A stretch of 64,000 nucleotides of DNA from Kingdonia uniflora (taxonomy: Eukaryota > Streptophyta > Magnoliopsida > Ranunculales > Circaeasteraceae): assembly GCA_014058105.1 (NCBI GenBank), contig JACGCM010001462.1, forward strand, positions 248,001 through 312,000, written 5' to 3'. This document shows, piece by piece, positions 34,022 through 46,942 of the stretch. Position numbers and translations under genes: made by a program. The notes under the pieces are model-generated. The model had not been told where the DNA came from. It ran no database searches and saw nothing but the letters and a program-made list of their open reading frames with translations. How positions within the stretch are numbered: position 1 is the stretch's first letter; every line of letters starts with the position of its first letter.

Positions 34022-35930
34022 TGCAATCGATTTTAAAATTGTGTTTCTTTTATTCAATTATTTTTCCGTTTGACGATTTTTTTGTTGTTTTTTTATTAGT
34101 GATTTTTCTTCCTTTTTGCTCTGCTTGAGGGTTTTTTTTTATGTGATTATGTGCAGGAAAAGTCAAAGCAAGTAGAGACAACAGGCAACAACAATTGTCG
34201 TTTTCTCTCTCTCCCAATAACTTCCTGACACCTCCTCTATTTTGCTTTATTTTATATAAATAAGATAAAATAAGCTTCAGCTTTCCTCACTTTTCAAAAC
34301 ACCGACTCACTCTCCCCCAAAACTTCCACGATTCTCACTCTCTCACTTTCAAAGCATCGAATCTATCACTCTCCCTTCATGAACAAAACTTTCCCACAAA
34401 TTATTGCCCTAAGTTCTGCAGTTCTCTGCATTTAAGGTTCTGATTATTGTTTGATTTGGATTTATTGAAAGTTGATCTTCTTTTCGTTTAAATTTCAAAT
34501 TTGAATGATTTATCATTTTAATCACAGATTAGTGTTCAACCTGCTCTAATCTTTGATTTTTGTTCGATTTCCTATGATTTGATCTCTCTAACACCGACTC
34601 ATAGCTCTTCAAACCCTGATTTGGTCTCTATAAATATGCAGTAAACCCCACCCTCAATCTTATCTCCCATAAAAATTCTCCATCACTCTTCTCTACAATT
34701 GCGCCGACTCTCTCCGACCTATGTACTCTGCCCTCTAGATTATAGATTGTAGTTTTAGATTTGTAGCACTTTCTCTATCTCTCATTGCACTACCATGTGA
34801 TCTGATTTTTGTTTATTAAGAACCCAAAGTGTAATTTGTGAATCAAGGACGAAGCCAGGTTTTGCATAGACGAATTCCACCGTTGCTCAAATTTGTGGAT
34901 CGACTCCTTTTGTTTCCTACTTTGCTTCTTCCTCTCCAATATTGCTTGATTGGCGATCGATTGAGAGAGGGTACACGCTTTATTTCTTCCCTTTGAAATT
35001 GGGCTTTGATTTACAATTATTTGTTTTGTTTGGGGCTTCGATTTCATATCGGGTTTTGATTTACAGTTGTCCCTGATCGATTGAAGTTCTCTAATTAATT
35101 AATGGTTTCAAACTGGGGTTTCTGATTGAAGTTCTGTGATTGAAGTCTGTGATTTAAAATTGAAAGGGTTTGTTGTTGGTGATTCGTACAAAAATCTGGA
35201 TTGTATTGCAGTATGGATTTAGGGCTGTTGTTAACGATTTTTACAATTGCTAATGAATCTGGCTTGCTGCTGATTTAGGTTCTGCTTTTGATTTACCTCG
35301 AAAATTATTGCTGAATCTTTGAAGTTTGGCAACTGTGATTCTGATTGTGCTTGTGACAGGGGTAAATCATATCATAATCTCTAGGTTTTACTTTATTTAC
35401 TCTGATACAGTAGTTTACTCTGGGTTTTTCCGTATTTTCGGGGTTCTATTTTTTATTTATTTTATTGAAAATGCGAGTTAAAGTTTGAATGTTGTGTTGT
35501 TTTGTCATTTGATCAGGGGTTGTTAACATCATCTTTGTCACCATATGGTTTCTTTTGTATACTCTTTTCGTATACACCAAGTATTATAGGGATTATTCTT
35601 GCTAAGAACAAGTCTGGTCAAACAACTGTTGTTCAAAAGCTCTACCTATGTATTCCTCTTGTGGGAACATCGGCATCTGTTACTCGATCTAGACTGCTGG
35701 GTAACATTTATGCTACATACTTGGTTCTAGAACACATATATACATAAGTATTATTTTCATGTTATTGAAGGAGATGAACATGGCTGATGAAAGCAAAGCG
35801 ACAAAGCCAAGAAGACTTCTAGTTGTTAAAACTTTTATGTATTTTTAGTATTGTAAGGATTGAGAAAATGTTTGTGAATAGATTAATGAGTGACACTATG
35901 TAAGATGGGGAAATTGTACTCTGGTGCAAG
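34022..35930 (+). other. Athila copy 1 leader with gene-like inserted sequence
   Basis: The matching leader of Athila copy 2 is about 1.1 kb from primer site to gag, whereas here it is about 2.8 kb. The excess, roughly 34170-35780, does not look like Athila. It has pyrimidine-rich leader-like blocks (34200-34400, 34650-34740) and a plus-strand 81-codon frame (35502-35747) with a hydrophobic N-terminal part and the words YGFFCILFSYTPSIIGI and VTRSRLLGNIYATYLVLEH. It is preceded by an intron-like TTTGATCAG. I do not recognise the protein. It could be a captured host transcript or an unrelated insertion. Confidence 0.4.
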
Positions 35931-36800
35931 TATAGCTTCGGAATCCCCACTCAGGCCAAAAATCGTTTCAGTGCGTACTTCGCCAACGATCCTGAGTGGA
36001 CTTTCCCAACGATTTTACCAGGGTAACCAAACGTTCCCCTCAAAAGGCCGCCTGTAGGTAATCATCTTTTCATCGTACCCTAGCTATCGCGGTATATCAT
36101 TGTTCAACTATTGTTCGATTAATTAAATGTTTAATTTTTACAGCAACGCCTAGATAGGGGTGAACCAAAATAGGATTTCGTCACTCGTGCGTGCCCACGC
36201 ATTAGGACTCCGGGAGTTTATCAGCTAGTTTTTTATCATTTTGGTATCGACAGTCCTGACCACTTTAAAAGACTTTAAGATACAAAGCCATAAAAGGCAT
36301 AGTTAATCAAAAGGCTTCGCTCAGACCTAGAGCAACATGCTTAATTAGAAAACCTTATAAGTGACTACATTTGCTAGAGGAAGTACGTTTCCTGGCGTAA
36401 CTAGTGTAGATAGGTAACTCTAAGCAGCTTGCCCCACCTTCTAGCTCAGTTGCATCTAGGTGACTAGATAGCATACGAGCTATTGCCAAAGCGAGTAAAA
36501 ACAACTAGAATACAAACCGATCTACTGTCAGGAATAGGAGCATTGAACCCTGAGACCGGGTTCACAACTTAACTTTAAAAGGAGACCAGCAAAACATTAT
36601 TAAGTGCTTGTATCATTCTTAGATCTTTTAGTGTGTTCGTATCTATTGATTGAGTTGTATGCTTAATTGAGGTAACACCCAAACTTGGACTAAGAATACT
36701 GCGTGAATAAATATGATTGGGACAGATGGGAATGGTCCCGAACCTGCTGTTGCTAGGAACGGTCCCGAACCGGCTGCTGCTACAGAGAGAATCACTCTCC
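35931..36800 (+). other. Conserved Athila leader region, copy 1
   Basis: Blocks such as TTGCCCCACC, TAGGTGAC, CTGTCAGGAATAGGAGCA and GTTCACAACTT occur here and in the same order at about 56970-57125 of copy 2. It is non-coding and just upstream of gag. Its conservation suggests packaging or translation signals. Confidence 0.6.
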
Positions 36801-38150
36801 ACAATTGAATGAATCCTACAGTTGTGAGTAAACCTTTGTGTATTGTGATTCCTATAAATGTAGAAAACTTTGAGATAAAACTAGGATTTTTTTCTATGCT
36901 CCCCAAATTTCATTGTAGTCCCGCTGAAAACCTGTATAACTATCTTAGGAACTTTCGGGATCATATTCTTATTTTAAACTTCGAACGTATTACAGAGGAT
37001 TCTCTAAAATAACGTGTGTTCCCTTTTTCTTTTATGGGAAACGCGCGCGATTGGTTGTACACTCTTGAGGAGATCTCTGTAAACATATTTGATCAACTCA
37101 TTAAGGAGCTTTTTAAAAAATATTTCCCTAACCATAGAACTGCTAAGATACGACAGAGTATCTATAGCTTCACGCAAAATTGAGGAGAGTCAATATATGA
37201 CTACCTACAACTGTTTAGGGATTTAGAGAAAGGATGCCCACACTACGGGATTCAATTGATTGATATAGTTTAAACTCTCTATGAAGGTTTAGATTATAAT
37301 ACTAGAGCTCGTATTTAGTCTATTTGCACGGGTACATTCGATGAGAAAACTAACAATGAAGCTTAAATTTTTTAAATGATGCAGCGGATAAGACCTACAA
37401 ATGGAAAATGATGAGAGAGGTAAAACATTATCACAGTACAAATGTGTACCAAGTGGACTCTAATTCAGAGTCTGCCACTCTTAGAACCATTCTAAATAAA
37501 ATCAAAAACTTAGAGATCTGGAAAATGGAGAAAAACCCTATCACTTCTTTTGTTAACCATGTGGCGATACCACTTTATGTGGTTTGTGCAAACCTTAGCC
37601 AATGTTATGTATCAACGTCCCAATAGCCAACCTTTCAATAGTGGATGAAATAATAATTCTAACAACTCCAATTCTCGGGGAGGTAGAAATTACCAAGGAG
37701 GTTATTCTGGTAGCGCCCCTTATCAACCCTACAGCCAAGTAAACCATCATCAGTCTAGTTCTATGTTACAACAAAACCCGTCATACCGAGCTCTCAATAA
37801 TGTGCCTTATGTTCCTCCGCACAATAGGAATCTATCTACTTCAACCACGTCCTTAGAAGATTCTCTTAAGGCATTTTTATAAGTAACCTAGTCGTCTATT
37901 ACCAAACTTGAGGGACAAATTGGCCAAATGGCAATAGAGATAAACAAGAGAGACACGTGAACGTTCCTCATTCAAACTTAAACTAATCCTAAAGGGAATA
38001 CTGAACATCCTAGATCTTCCAATTGTGATGGTGTCAACGCCATCATTTATCTTTGGAGTGGAATGAAAGTTGATGATCTTGTAAAAATGCCGAAAAAACC
38101 CATACAGGAAATTTAAAGTAAACAAATAGAAGAACCTGGGAGTGAGGAAG
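36801..38150 (+). pseudogene. gag: Athila copy 1 gag, decayed
   Basis: The region starts with a frame at 36809. It gives FEIKLGFFSMLPKFHCSPAE, NYLRNFRDH, then after a stop at 37010 FPFSFMGNARDWL, KYFPNHRTAKIRQSI and CPHYGI (to about 37255). This is the retrotransposon gag core that assembles the particle. The tail is asparagine- and glycine-rich (NNNSNNSNSRGGRNYQGGY near 37650-37700) with VPYVPPHNR, matching copy 2. No zinc knuckle is clear. At least seven stops make it non-functional. Start choice is uncertain because the Athila gag start varies. Confidence 0.75.
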
Positions 38151-38778
38151 AAATCGTGATAACACATGTTCAGCCGCTGGCTACTTTTCCTCAGTGGTTA
38201 ACTCTGGCTAAGAAGGGCAACGTCTATAAGGAGATTTTATGGACTTTTACGCATTGTGTGATTATCATTCCTATTCTTACGCCCATAAGGTATATTCCTA
38301 ATTATGCAAAATTTCTCAAAGATCTTTGCGCTTTAAAGCGACGCATACATGTTCCAAAAAAGGCTTTTCATGTTCACGAGAATGATACGTCTATTCTTTT
38401 AGATGCACATGTTAGTTTTGTCATTTTGCGTAAATTTCTTCCCAAGTACAAGGATCCGGGATGCCCTACAATTTCATGTTCGATTGGGACCCAAAGATAG
38501 GAAGAGCTCTACATGATTTAGGTTTACCCATGAATCTCATTCCTTACTCTACCTATGAGCAATTCGATATATCGGAGAACTTAAGACCATAAATAGGACT
38601 TTGTAGCTAGCGGATCGATCGATTATTAATCCTAGGAGTGTAGTTGAAAATGTATTGATCCAGATAAAGAAGTTCGTTTATCCAATAGATTTTGTTATGT
38701 TAGATACTGAGCCAGTTTCAAACCTTGAGGACAAGATTCATCTGATTCCTAGTCGCCCCTTTTTACAATAGCTAATAT
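38151..38778 (+). pseudogene. pol: Athila copy 1 protease region, 5' part
   Basis: The frame 38156-38500 carries the segment before the protease (YIPNYAKFLKDLCALKRRI, YKDPGCPTIS). It is followed in a shifted frame by HDLGLPMNLIPYSTYEQF, the aspartic protease active-site region normally DLGAS; here the Asp is present but ASV has become LPM. RPFLQ near 38755 marks the flap/C-terminal part. The reading is then broken by the solo LTR at 38779 and resumes at 42281. Confidence 0.7.
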
Positions 38779-41700
38779 TGTAATGGCCCAATTTATATTT
38801 TTGTTTATTATAAGTAAATATTAGCATCCATATTTTTTCTATTTGATATCATGTATTGTGTTTTATAATTTTATGTTAGAATTCTTAGAGTGGTCTTTGG
38901 ACTTCACCGTCGATGTCAATGTATTAGGGCACCATTGGTGTGGTTGCCGCCCGCAATTTTAGTCCAAAGTTACTTTTTACTATAGTCCATGATGTATATT
39001 GTTCAAACCCATGCTAGGTTTGAGTAAGGTAGCCTGTTTGTTAGGATAATCACCTTGACGTCAAGAGGAAGAGGGAGAGTTATCGGGGGAGCTGTATTTG
39101 AGAGGAGTATGGTCATGATAAGAGGGAGAGAGAACGGAGAAGGCTGTGTTGTTCTTCACAAGAGAGATGTCGTATCTATTTTAAGTTGCTTGTTTATCCT
39201 TTCGTAATTTCAGGTTTCAGAGGTGCAAAAGCTTTTGATTGTTTGTACATTGTCGCGTGGTGACTCGTAGGGCAAAGAGGCCGCTACTTGTTGGGGATCT
39301 TTCGTTTGGGAGTTATGAGTCTAGCTCCAGGTAGATCTGTTGATGCTTGCAGCTTTCCATAGTTTTGATGTTTACCTTTCCAACCCCATTAAAGTTTAAC
39401 CTCTCATTATCTTTCCATAGTAAATCCCCGCCTTTGTCCTTGTTAAAGCAACAGCGGCAACAGCCATGGAAGGTGAACTGACTGTTGCCCTTGCAATCAA
39501 TAACTGCGATGACACTGTTGTTCGTTGAGATGGGTGTTGGATATGATCCGCATGGGCAGGATATTACGTCTGCAGCGATGCGGGTATATAGAGATGCAAT
39601 TCCGCCCAATTCTATTCTCACTTTCAGGAGAGGGTCGATACTAGGTGCTTCGTTTAATCAGATTAAGCTTGGGGTTCCTAAACCTGTCTATTTGATATTT
39701 GAAGTTGGGTCTTTGGAGGGTTGTATTTATGGTTGTGGTGCTTAGTCTTGAAACTTATTTTGGTTGCTTGAATAGCTTGGCATGTGACCTCCTTCCATTA
39801 CCTCCTTAGTTGTGGATGGTGTTTAGCTTATATGGTCCACTTCATTGTACCTGGTGAGGAAGAAAGTGATTAGAAGTGGAAGCACAAAGGGACTATACTT
39901 TCCTTGGTGCTCAGTGAGGTGGTTACCATTCTTGAAATCGAGGTGCTCGTTGATGTTGCTATTGAGGTGCTTGTTGTTATTTTTTTGATACAATGAGATT
40001 TTCTTGGGTGCTTCCTTATTGTTCCTATGAGGATCAGACGATAAGGAAATGTGTTGTTTTGCAATGCTGTGGCTATCTATTAGCTGAAGTCATTATTCGT
40101 AGCTCGGGCAAATCGGTTGTCGACTTGTTTCTTGGAGCTGCACCAAAGGCGAATTTTCTATCCCTTAATATCTAAGCTTTTATATTGATTACCATTGTTA
40201 ATAATAATAGTAATTGATTTCATTTACTAATATTAGGTTACTCACATTGTAGATGACTAGGTTATTCGAAACAACATTCATGGCATGCTTTAGATTATGA
40301 TTAGTATATCCGAGTATCTTATGTTTATGCTTTAAGAGGAACTTAGATCTAAAGATAGCGACACGTGGTTTAGCCACTATTAGTTAGAATAAAGTTTAGA
40401 GATTATAGTTATCACTTTATAGGTATAACAACTTTGTTAGTTTAGTTTGCCAGACATGATAATGGGGTTAGGCACTGTCTATTTGGGTTTATCTACGTTA
40501 TCCTCGTGGCATCGTCCTTGAATACTAATAAAGTAGTAAGATCCTAATATGTAGTTCTTGGTTCCATGTAAAGTCGCTTGGGCGTTATAGCTTTCGTAAG
40601 ACACGGTCTTTGGTTTTGAGCTTGTCCACTTAGAGTTTACTGTCCCGATTAGTCTTAGAATTATTTTAGGTGTACTCTGTGCTCTCGTGGCTTTATCCTT
40701 GTGCACTGTCGTTGATTCGGTTGTTGATTCGGTTGTTGATTCGAAAATGTTGGATTTCATTATCGAGGGTGGTTTTTTTTTTGTTATTCTTTTGATGAGC
40801 AAGGAACGAGGACTATGCACACTATTAATCTTGGATTGTTTAGTTGTTTATTGTAAACCGACAGTTTATCCTGAGTATAAAGTCGAATGTTGGTGTCGAG
40901 CATCTGATAGTTTCCTTTATGATTATTGGCTCATCTTGCCTTGATACTTATTGTCCAAATGATTCTTCGAGCATGTAGAGCTACTCCATTAAGCTTTTTT
41001 TTATTTTATTTTCAGTTTTAGGAAATCATTCTCATTTGAGTGTTCTTGTGGCTTTGTCCTTGAGCATCAAGTTGTTGTTCAACGTCTGTACTGTCACCAT
41101 TGATGTTGAAACCTCGTGGGATTCTTGTCCATCTATTTTTGAGACTTAAGTACATAGTCGTTAAAGTGCTGTGATTATAAACTTTATTCTCGGAGATTGT
41201 TGACTACTTGTTAGAATCATGTAGGCTATCCCAGGTGTACTAGCCTGTGCTGACTACTATTGTACTCAAGTAATTGATAGTAATCATGTCTGCGTTAGGT
41301 AATCATAGAGACTTCTTAAGTTGATATCTTCGATAATGAGGTTGAATACATAAACAAACTCTAAATCGGTTAATCCCCGATAGGTTACTAGGATTCCAAG
41401 CTCGGGTTAAAATAGTAGGTGAGTTTTGGCAGGTTACTATCATACCTGTGGTACTCATCCTGGAGTGTCGGATGGTATGACACAGTTCTTCTTTGGTACC
41501 CATCTTATCCTTCGTAAGGTTGAAATTCCTTGGAATTAAAATAAAGTGAGATATCCTTAGCTTGGTTGAGCTTGAGAAAAATTGAACCCCTTGTATCCAA
41601 TAATGATCTCTTTAAATGTCTAAGTCATACGTTAGCGGTTGATCAACCATATCATAGAACAATTCTTCTTATCGCCTCTCATTAACTCAAAGTATAGTTT

Positions 41701-42275
41701 ATAGTCTTGGTTTTCATTTCCATCTAATTTTTTAACGTAATATGTTTATTAAATTAGGTTTGTTGTACATCTCGATTAGGCATATTCATCATTTTTGGCA
41801 CAAATCATTTTATCACATGCGTAAGTCGTATATTTAACTAATACTATTATCATCTCGTTTGTCAGTATAATTGTTAAGCTATTTTAGGAAGTTTGTGAGA
41901 TGTGGTTTGCTCACACTCGCAATATAAATATTTTAGATCTAGAGATGTAGTGGTTGTGGTTGAGGCGATCCTGTTGAAGGGCTAAAGTAAAAGGCTTAAT
42001 TCTCTGTTATTGTTTTGGATCACAGATTGGATGTACTCGAGAGAGCTTTATTTATGATATTGTTGTATCTAACCTGTTGAGGTTTGTAGTAATTTTCATA
42101 TAGGTCTCGCTATTATTTTATTTTGCTGCTATTTTATTCTTCTTACTCTATTTTGTGCACCAACAGATTATTGAGCCTAACTTTATTTTTGGCTTGGTTA
42201 TGATTGGGGACCTGTACGTCCTTAAATTTTGGTAATTGGTTTGGTTTACTAATTATTGGAATTTGGGGTAAGATA
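38779..42275 (+). mobile_element. Solo LTR inserted in Athila copy 1
   Basis: A 3,497-bp insertion opening TGTAATGGCCCAATTT and closing GACCTGTACGTCC...GGGTAAGATA. The opening and closing sequences match the ends of the LARD and 15127-17696 LTRs, and internal words such as GAGCTTGAGAAAAATTG and GCGGTTGATCAACCA near 41568-41650 are shared with 16915-16990. No internal domain is present, and a 5-bp duplication flanks it. Unequal recombination between two LTRs of a full element explains this. Small frames inside (for example 40687-40944) have no domain support. Confidence 0.8.
40707..40744. repeat. Three units of a 12-bp repeat
   Basis: GTTGTTGATTCG is repeated about three times head to tail inside the solo LTR, giving short VVDS or TEST peptide repeats in chance frames. 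Confidence 0.8.
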
Positions 42276-42280
42276 AATGT

Positions 42281-42705
42281 GGTAATCAACTACCGCAATG
42301 GAATTATGAAGTTAACCTTCGGAATATGACAGCAGAATTAAATATTTTTAATGCGTCGTAATCGCCTACTAATTTTGAACCACTCGAGTGCAATATGATC
42401 CAAAGTCTTGTGATTATCACTTTTGAGAGGTCAAGTACCTCGGATCCTTTAGGAGCATTCTTGGCCCAATTTGATGGTGATTCTCAGAACGATTCTTACA
42501 TCCATGAGGTAAAAGCCTTATTAGATTCAGCTTTAGAAATTTCAAAGCTGGAAGGTGAACATAAAATCTTAGATGTTAAGAAACCCATTTCAGAGGCTCA
42601 CGTAACTACCCCAAAGATAGAGCTTAAACCTCTTCTCTCTAACCTTAAATATGTTTTTCTAGGTTTGGCAAAACTATGACCGTATTTATTATCTTTGACC
42701 TAAAA
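42281..42705 (+). pseudogene. pol: Athila copy 1 protease-RT linker
   Basis: After the solo LTR the reading resumes with YRNGIMKLTF, then a frame at 42395-42679 containing STSDPLGAFLAQFDGDSQND and ELKPLLSNLKYVFLG. Both match the region of copy 2 between protease and reverse transcriptase (59640-60030). A frameshift near 42680 separates it from the polymerase. Confidence 0.7.
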
Positions 42706-43646
42706 CCCCTTCAGGAAGAGAAGTTGATTTATATTCTTAAGGATAATACAAAAGCTATTGGCTGGAGTATAGAGGACATTAAAGGAATTAGTCCCTCGAT
42801 TTGCATACACAAAATCAAATTGAAAGATAATGCAAAAAAGTTCTGGGAAGGATAACGGAGACTGAACCCAGCAATGACCAAAGTAGTTTGGAAAGAGATT
42901 TTAAAGCTCCTTCATTCTGGGATCATCTATCCCATTTCTGATAGTCCCTGGGTTAGCCTGATACATGTTGTCCCGAAAAAGTCATGAATCACCGTTGTAA
43001 AGAACGAGAATAACGACCTCGTACCACCTAGAATGACCACTGGATGGAGAGTCTGCATAGACTATAGGAAGCTTAATTCGGTCACTAGGAAAAATTACTT
43101 CCCCTTACCCTTCATTTATCAGATGCTCGAGCGACTAGCTGGGCATAAATTTTATTGCTTTTTAGATGGCTACTCTAGGTACAACCAAATACCAATCGTA
43201 CCCGAGGACCAAGAGAAAATGACTTTTATATATCCTTTCGGCACATTCGCCTACCGTCGTATACCTTTTGGCTTATGCAATGCTCCTGTGATGTTTCAGC
43301 ATTGCATGCTAAGTATTTTTTCTGACATGGTAGAGTGATTCCCTAAAGTTTTCATGGATGACTTCTCATTATTTGGCAACTCATTTGACCAGTGCCTTCA
43401 TCATCTTTCCCAAGTATTATTCAAATGCCAAGAAAAGAACCTTATTTTATATTGGGAGAAATGTTACTTTATGGTGAAAAAGGGTATAGTTTTGGGGCAT
43501 ATCATATCTAAAAAAGGAATAGAAGTCGACCAGGCTAAAATAAATTTTATTTCTAACCTCCCCTCACCATGAAATATCAAGGACGTCCATTTCTTTCTAG
43601 GACATACAGGTTTCTACCGTCGTTATAACCAAGATTTTAGTTAGAT
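42706..43646 (+). pseudogene. pol: Athila copy 1 reverse transcriptase
   Basis: Words run in family order: AIGWSIEDIKGISPSICIHK, RRLNPAM, SGIIYPISDSPWVS, GWRVCIDYRKLNS (about 43042), FYCFLDGYS, FGTFAYRR-PFGLCNAP and the catalytic VFMDDFSLFG (about 43345), which is intact. It continues with the connection segment ending GHTGFYRRY. Stops include a TGA at 43336 and a TGA at 43570, each a single transition from CGA. The enzyme would copy the element RNA into DNA. It is clearly the same subfamily as copy 2. Confidence 0.85.
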
Positions 43647-44200
43647 TATTCATCCTTTAAGTAGCCTTTAGGCCAAAGATGTGGCCTATGAGTTTGATGT
43701 ACCTTGTCTTGTAGATTTTGATAAGCTTAAGACCCAACACAAAACATCACCCATTATTAGATCACCTATCTGGAGTGAACCATTCGAGTTAATGTGTGAT
43801 GCCTTAGATTACTCTGTAGATGTTATTTTGGGACAACGGATGGTTAAACGTCCCCATGTCATCCATTACACTAGTAAAATGATAAATGATGTCCAATTGA
43901 ATTATATGACCACCGAGAAAGAACTCTTGGCCATTGCTTATGCGCTAGAAAAATTTAAATTTTATTTTAGAGGATCTAAAGTGATTGTCTACGTAGGTTA
44001 TGTCGTGCCTCGACATCTTTTGTCAAAAAAAGATACTAAGGCACGACCAATCCGATGGGTATTAGTTTTGTAGGTGTTTGATCTTAAAATTCGAGATAAA
44101 AATTGGCTAGACAATGTAGTAGCCGACCATCTTTGCCGTATAGTGATTGAGTCTATTGACGAGTCCTTACCGATTAGGAAATCTTTCCCAAATGAGCAAC
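43647..44200 (+). pseudogene. pol: Athila copy 1 RNase H domain
   Basis: The frame 43681-44073 includes FELMCDALDYSVDVILGQR, YTSKMINDVQLNYMTTEKEL, LAIAYALEKF and PRHLLSKKDTKARPIRW, with an in-frame TAG at 44071 before FDLKIRDK and VVADHLCRI. These are the RNase H strands and the acidic residues of plant Ty3/gypsy elements. This domain is entirely missing from copy 2. Confidence 0.8.
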
Positions 44201-45494
44201 TTATGGCTGTGAATTTAGTTCCAGAGTTGTCGTGGATTGCAGACATTGCTAATTATTTAGCTACAAATACTATTCCTGATCATTGGACTAAAGCTGACAA
44301 AGATTGTTTCTTTAGCCAAGTAAAGTACTTCTTTTGGGATGATCCAGATTTGTTTAAATATTGTACTGACCAATTCTCTAGGAGATATGTTCCCCAGTCT
44401 GAGTTTAACTATATTTTATCAATTTGCCACACCCAAGCATGTGGAAGTCATTTTATCTCTAAGAAAACCGTGGCTAAAATTTTACAGTGCGGCTTTTATT
44501 GGCATATGTTATTTTACGATGCGCATGCATTTTGTAAAGTGTGTGAGAGATACCAGAAAATGGGAGCCCTTTCTCGACTAAATATGATGTCCTTATACCC
44601 AATTTTGGTTATTGAACCCTTTAATGTTTGGGGAATTGATTTTATGGGCCCTTTTTCCAAGTCTTTTGGATATTAGTACATCCTAGTTGGAGTGGACTAT
44701 GTATCAAAATGGGTGGAAGCTAACCCATCTAGAACAAATAACAATGCAGTTGTTCTAAATTTAAAAAAAAAAATACTTTTTCTCGATTTGGAACACCGTT
44801 GGCTATTATTAGCAATGGAGGGTCACATTTTAACAATAAAGTTTTTGCCGCCTTTGTCACAAAGTATGGTATAACTCATAAGGTGGCAACACCTTATCAT
44901 CCGCAAATGAGTAGGCAAGTAGAAGTTTATAATCGGGAGATCAAAATTATTCTCCAAAAGACGGTTAACCTAAATCGCAAAGATTGGTCTGTGAGATTGA
45001 TTGATGCACTTTGGGCTTATCGCACTGCATATAAAACCCCGATTGGAATGTTACATTTTTGACTCATTTACGGCAAGGTATGCCACCTTCTTGTCAAACT
45101 TGAGCATAGAGCTTATTGGGTAACAAAGACGGTTAATTTTGACAGTTCAACGGCTGGGTCCCATCGTAAGTGACAACTCTATGAGTTGGATAAGCTCCAA
45201 AAAGAGGCATATGAATCTGCAAAGATATACAAAGAAAGAACTAAGGCTTTCCATGATAAAAATATCTTGCAAAAGACCTTTGAAGTTGATCAAAAAGTTC
45301 TACTGTATTCTTCGCGTCATCATCTGCTTCCCGAAAATCTTCAATCTCGTTGGACTGGGTCGTTCATTGTCAAAAATGTTTTCCCACATGGAGCTATTAA
45401 AATTCTCGTCCCTCGCACTGGTAATATTAATAAGGTAAATAGACAGATACTTAAACCATTTTACGAGTACTTTATGGCTCAAACGAGGATATGA
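44201..45494 (+). pseudogene. pol: Athila copy 1 integrase
   Basis: An HHCC zinc-binding region (H-x-C-G-x-H then CKVCERYQKMG, about 44428-44565) is followed by the core, with VWGIDFMGPF (first Asp, about 44625). After a stop at 44674 comes YVSKWVEA. A run of A near 44763 shifts the frame, and the core resumes with [12 protein letters not shown] (the second Asp position is Asn here) and [18 protein letters not shown]. The C-terminal part ends with RWTGSFIVK, FPHGAI and NRQILKPFYEYF at a TGA at 45492. The broken frame and altered core residue rule out activity. Confidence 0.82.
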
Positions 45495-46930
45495 ATCTTT
45501 GGGACCCATTATATGCAACATAGTTATCTTAATTTCTACCTTTAGCTTTATGAATTTTTGGGGTACCTACCATCGTATGGCTGAAGACGTTAACCTTACC
45601 GCTTGCAGGAGACAACCTTTATCATGTTCAGAAAATATTTTTAGATTTTCTCCTATTCCTTTCATTTTTGACAACTGTGGGGACACATGCTGTTTCAGTT
45701 TGAGGGTAGGGGTAAATGAGATTTTGATAACTTTTTCCAAGAAAAGTGCTATTCTAGGGCATTCTGGTATTGTAGACACATCTTTTGTATACTCTGATCT
45801 TTGGACATTCTTAGAATCCTAGAATTGCACTTGGGATAAAATTGTAAGATTATGGTTTATTTTAAACTGTAAATTGTTAGTATATTAAGAATTTTTAAGT
45901 TTTTGGTACTACTATCTTATTAGATTTGTTTCAGAAGAATATCACTCTTATAATTACACTTCACGTAGTTATGTTATTAAGGTTTTGTTAAAACTAACTA
46001 TCACATTTTGATTAATCTGCAACTTAGGTTAAAAAGAGTTTATAACGAGGGAGAGAATTACCTAGGAATATTTGTTTTACATAAATTCATACTAATGGTG
46101 TGTATGTATTTTCACAAGTTATTGGCTCCTTCACGAAGCTGACATACTTGGATTAAAAAAAAAACATAAAAAACAAAAAAAGCATTCACAATTCAAGGCC
46201 CCTTGCAAGATTTAGAACTGAAAGAGGAAGAATATTTACCAATCTCAAGGTAAGCCAGGAATCAATGTGAAAGTGAGAGACCAAAAAAATAGTTAAAAAA
46301 CAAAAAACAAAAAAACGAGTCTATACGAGTATAGTTGAGAACTATGTGTAGAAGGGCAAGTTGCAAGTATAAAAGAGCAAATGAAAACTTAAATTCAACC
46401 TCTTACCTTGAATAGCATATGTGGATATATATTTTGCCTGAAAGATCAATAAAAGAGAGCAAACAAACTAGGACATTTGTCGAACAAACTTCGAGATTTA
46501 TTCCACCATAATCAAGATAAAGCTAAGGTTATTTGGAAGGATTATCAAACACCTTGATTCCAGAAACTAAATTCATTAAACAAAATGATGAACTTTTGAA
46601 ATTTGATTTTATCTGATGGTTGTAAAGTTTACTTGATAAATTCTAAACGTATCAAATGGTTAACCCTTGTTTAAGTGTTATATCTTTAAGATGAATTTAA
46701 TCTATTTTATAGATACCAGGAGCAACAATTATTAGTTGTTTATAATTGCAGAACGCCTATGATAAAATTTTGTGGGTATAGTCACTGAAAACCCACACGA
46801 GACACAACTCTTCCTATATGGGTAACCTATATAGATTGAAAGGCTTGTTATATACGCTAAATATAATCGTAAGAAACCACGAAAGAGTTTAGTTTTCTTT
46901 TATTTTGCTAAGGGACTAGTAATATGTTAG
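45495..46930 (+). other. Athila copy 1 3' non-coding region
   Basis: This lies between pol and the polypurine tract. The last 250 bases share blocks with copy 2, for example GGGTATAGTCACTG at about 46776 (63296 in copy 2) and CCTATATGGGTAACC. A 107-codon frame (45499-45822) has no recognised domain. Length is similar to that of copy 2. Confidence 0.6.
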
Positions 46931-46942
46931 TTTGGGGGTATT
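46931..46942 (+). promoter_or_regulatory. Polypurine tract of Athila copy 1
   Basis: TTTGGGGGTATT sits directly before the 3' LTR, the same form as in copy 2. Confidence 0.8.

Larger units (their letters stand above)
38774..42280. repeat. 5-bp target duplication of the inserted solo LTR
   Basis: AATAT at 38774-38778 and AATGT at 42276-42280 flank the insertion, differing at one base. The protease reading resumes directly after the second copy (VVINYRNGIMKL). Confidence 0.75.

Noticed and set aside
40687..40944. Frame with VVDS repeats
   Set aside because: Created by a 12-bp DNA repeat within a solo LTR.
45499..45822. 107-codon frame after Athila copy 1 pol
   Set aside because: Lies in the 3' non-coding region and is not present in copy 2.
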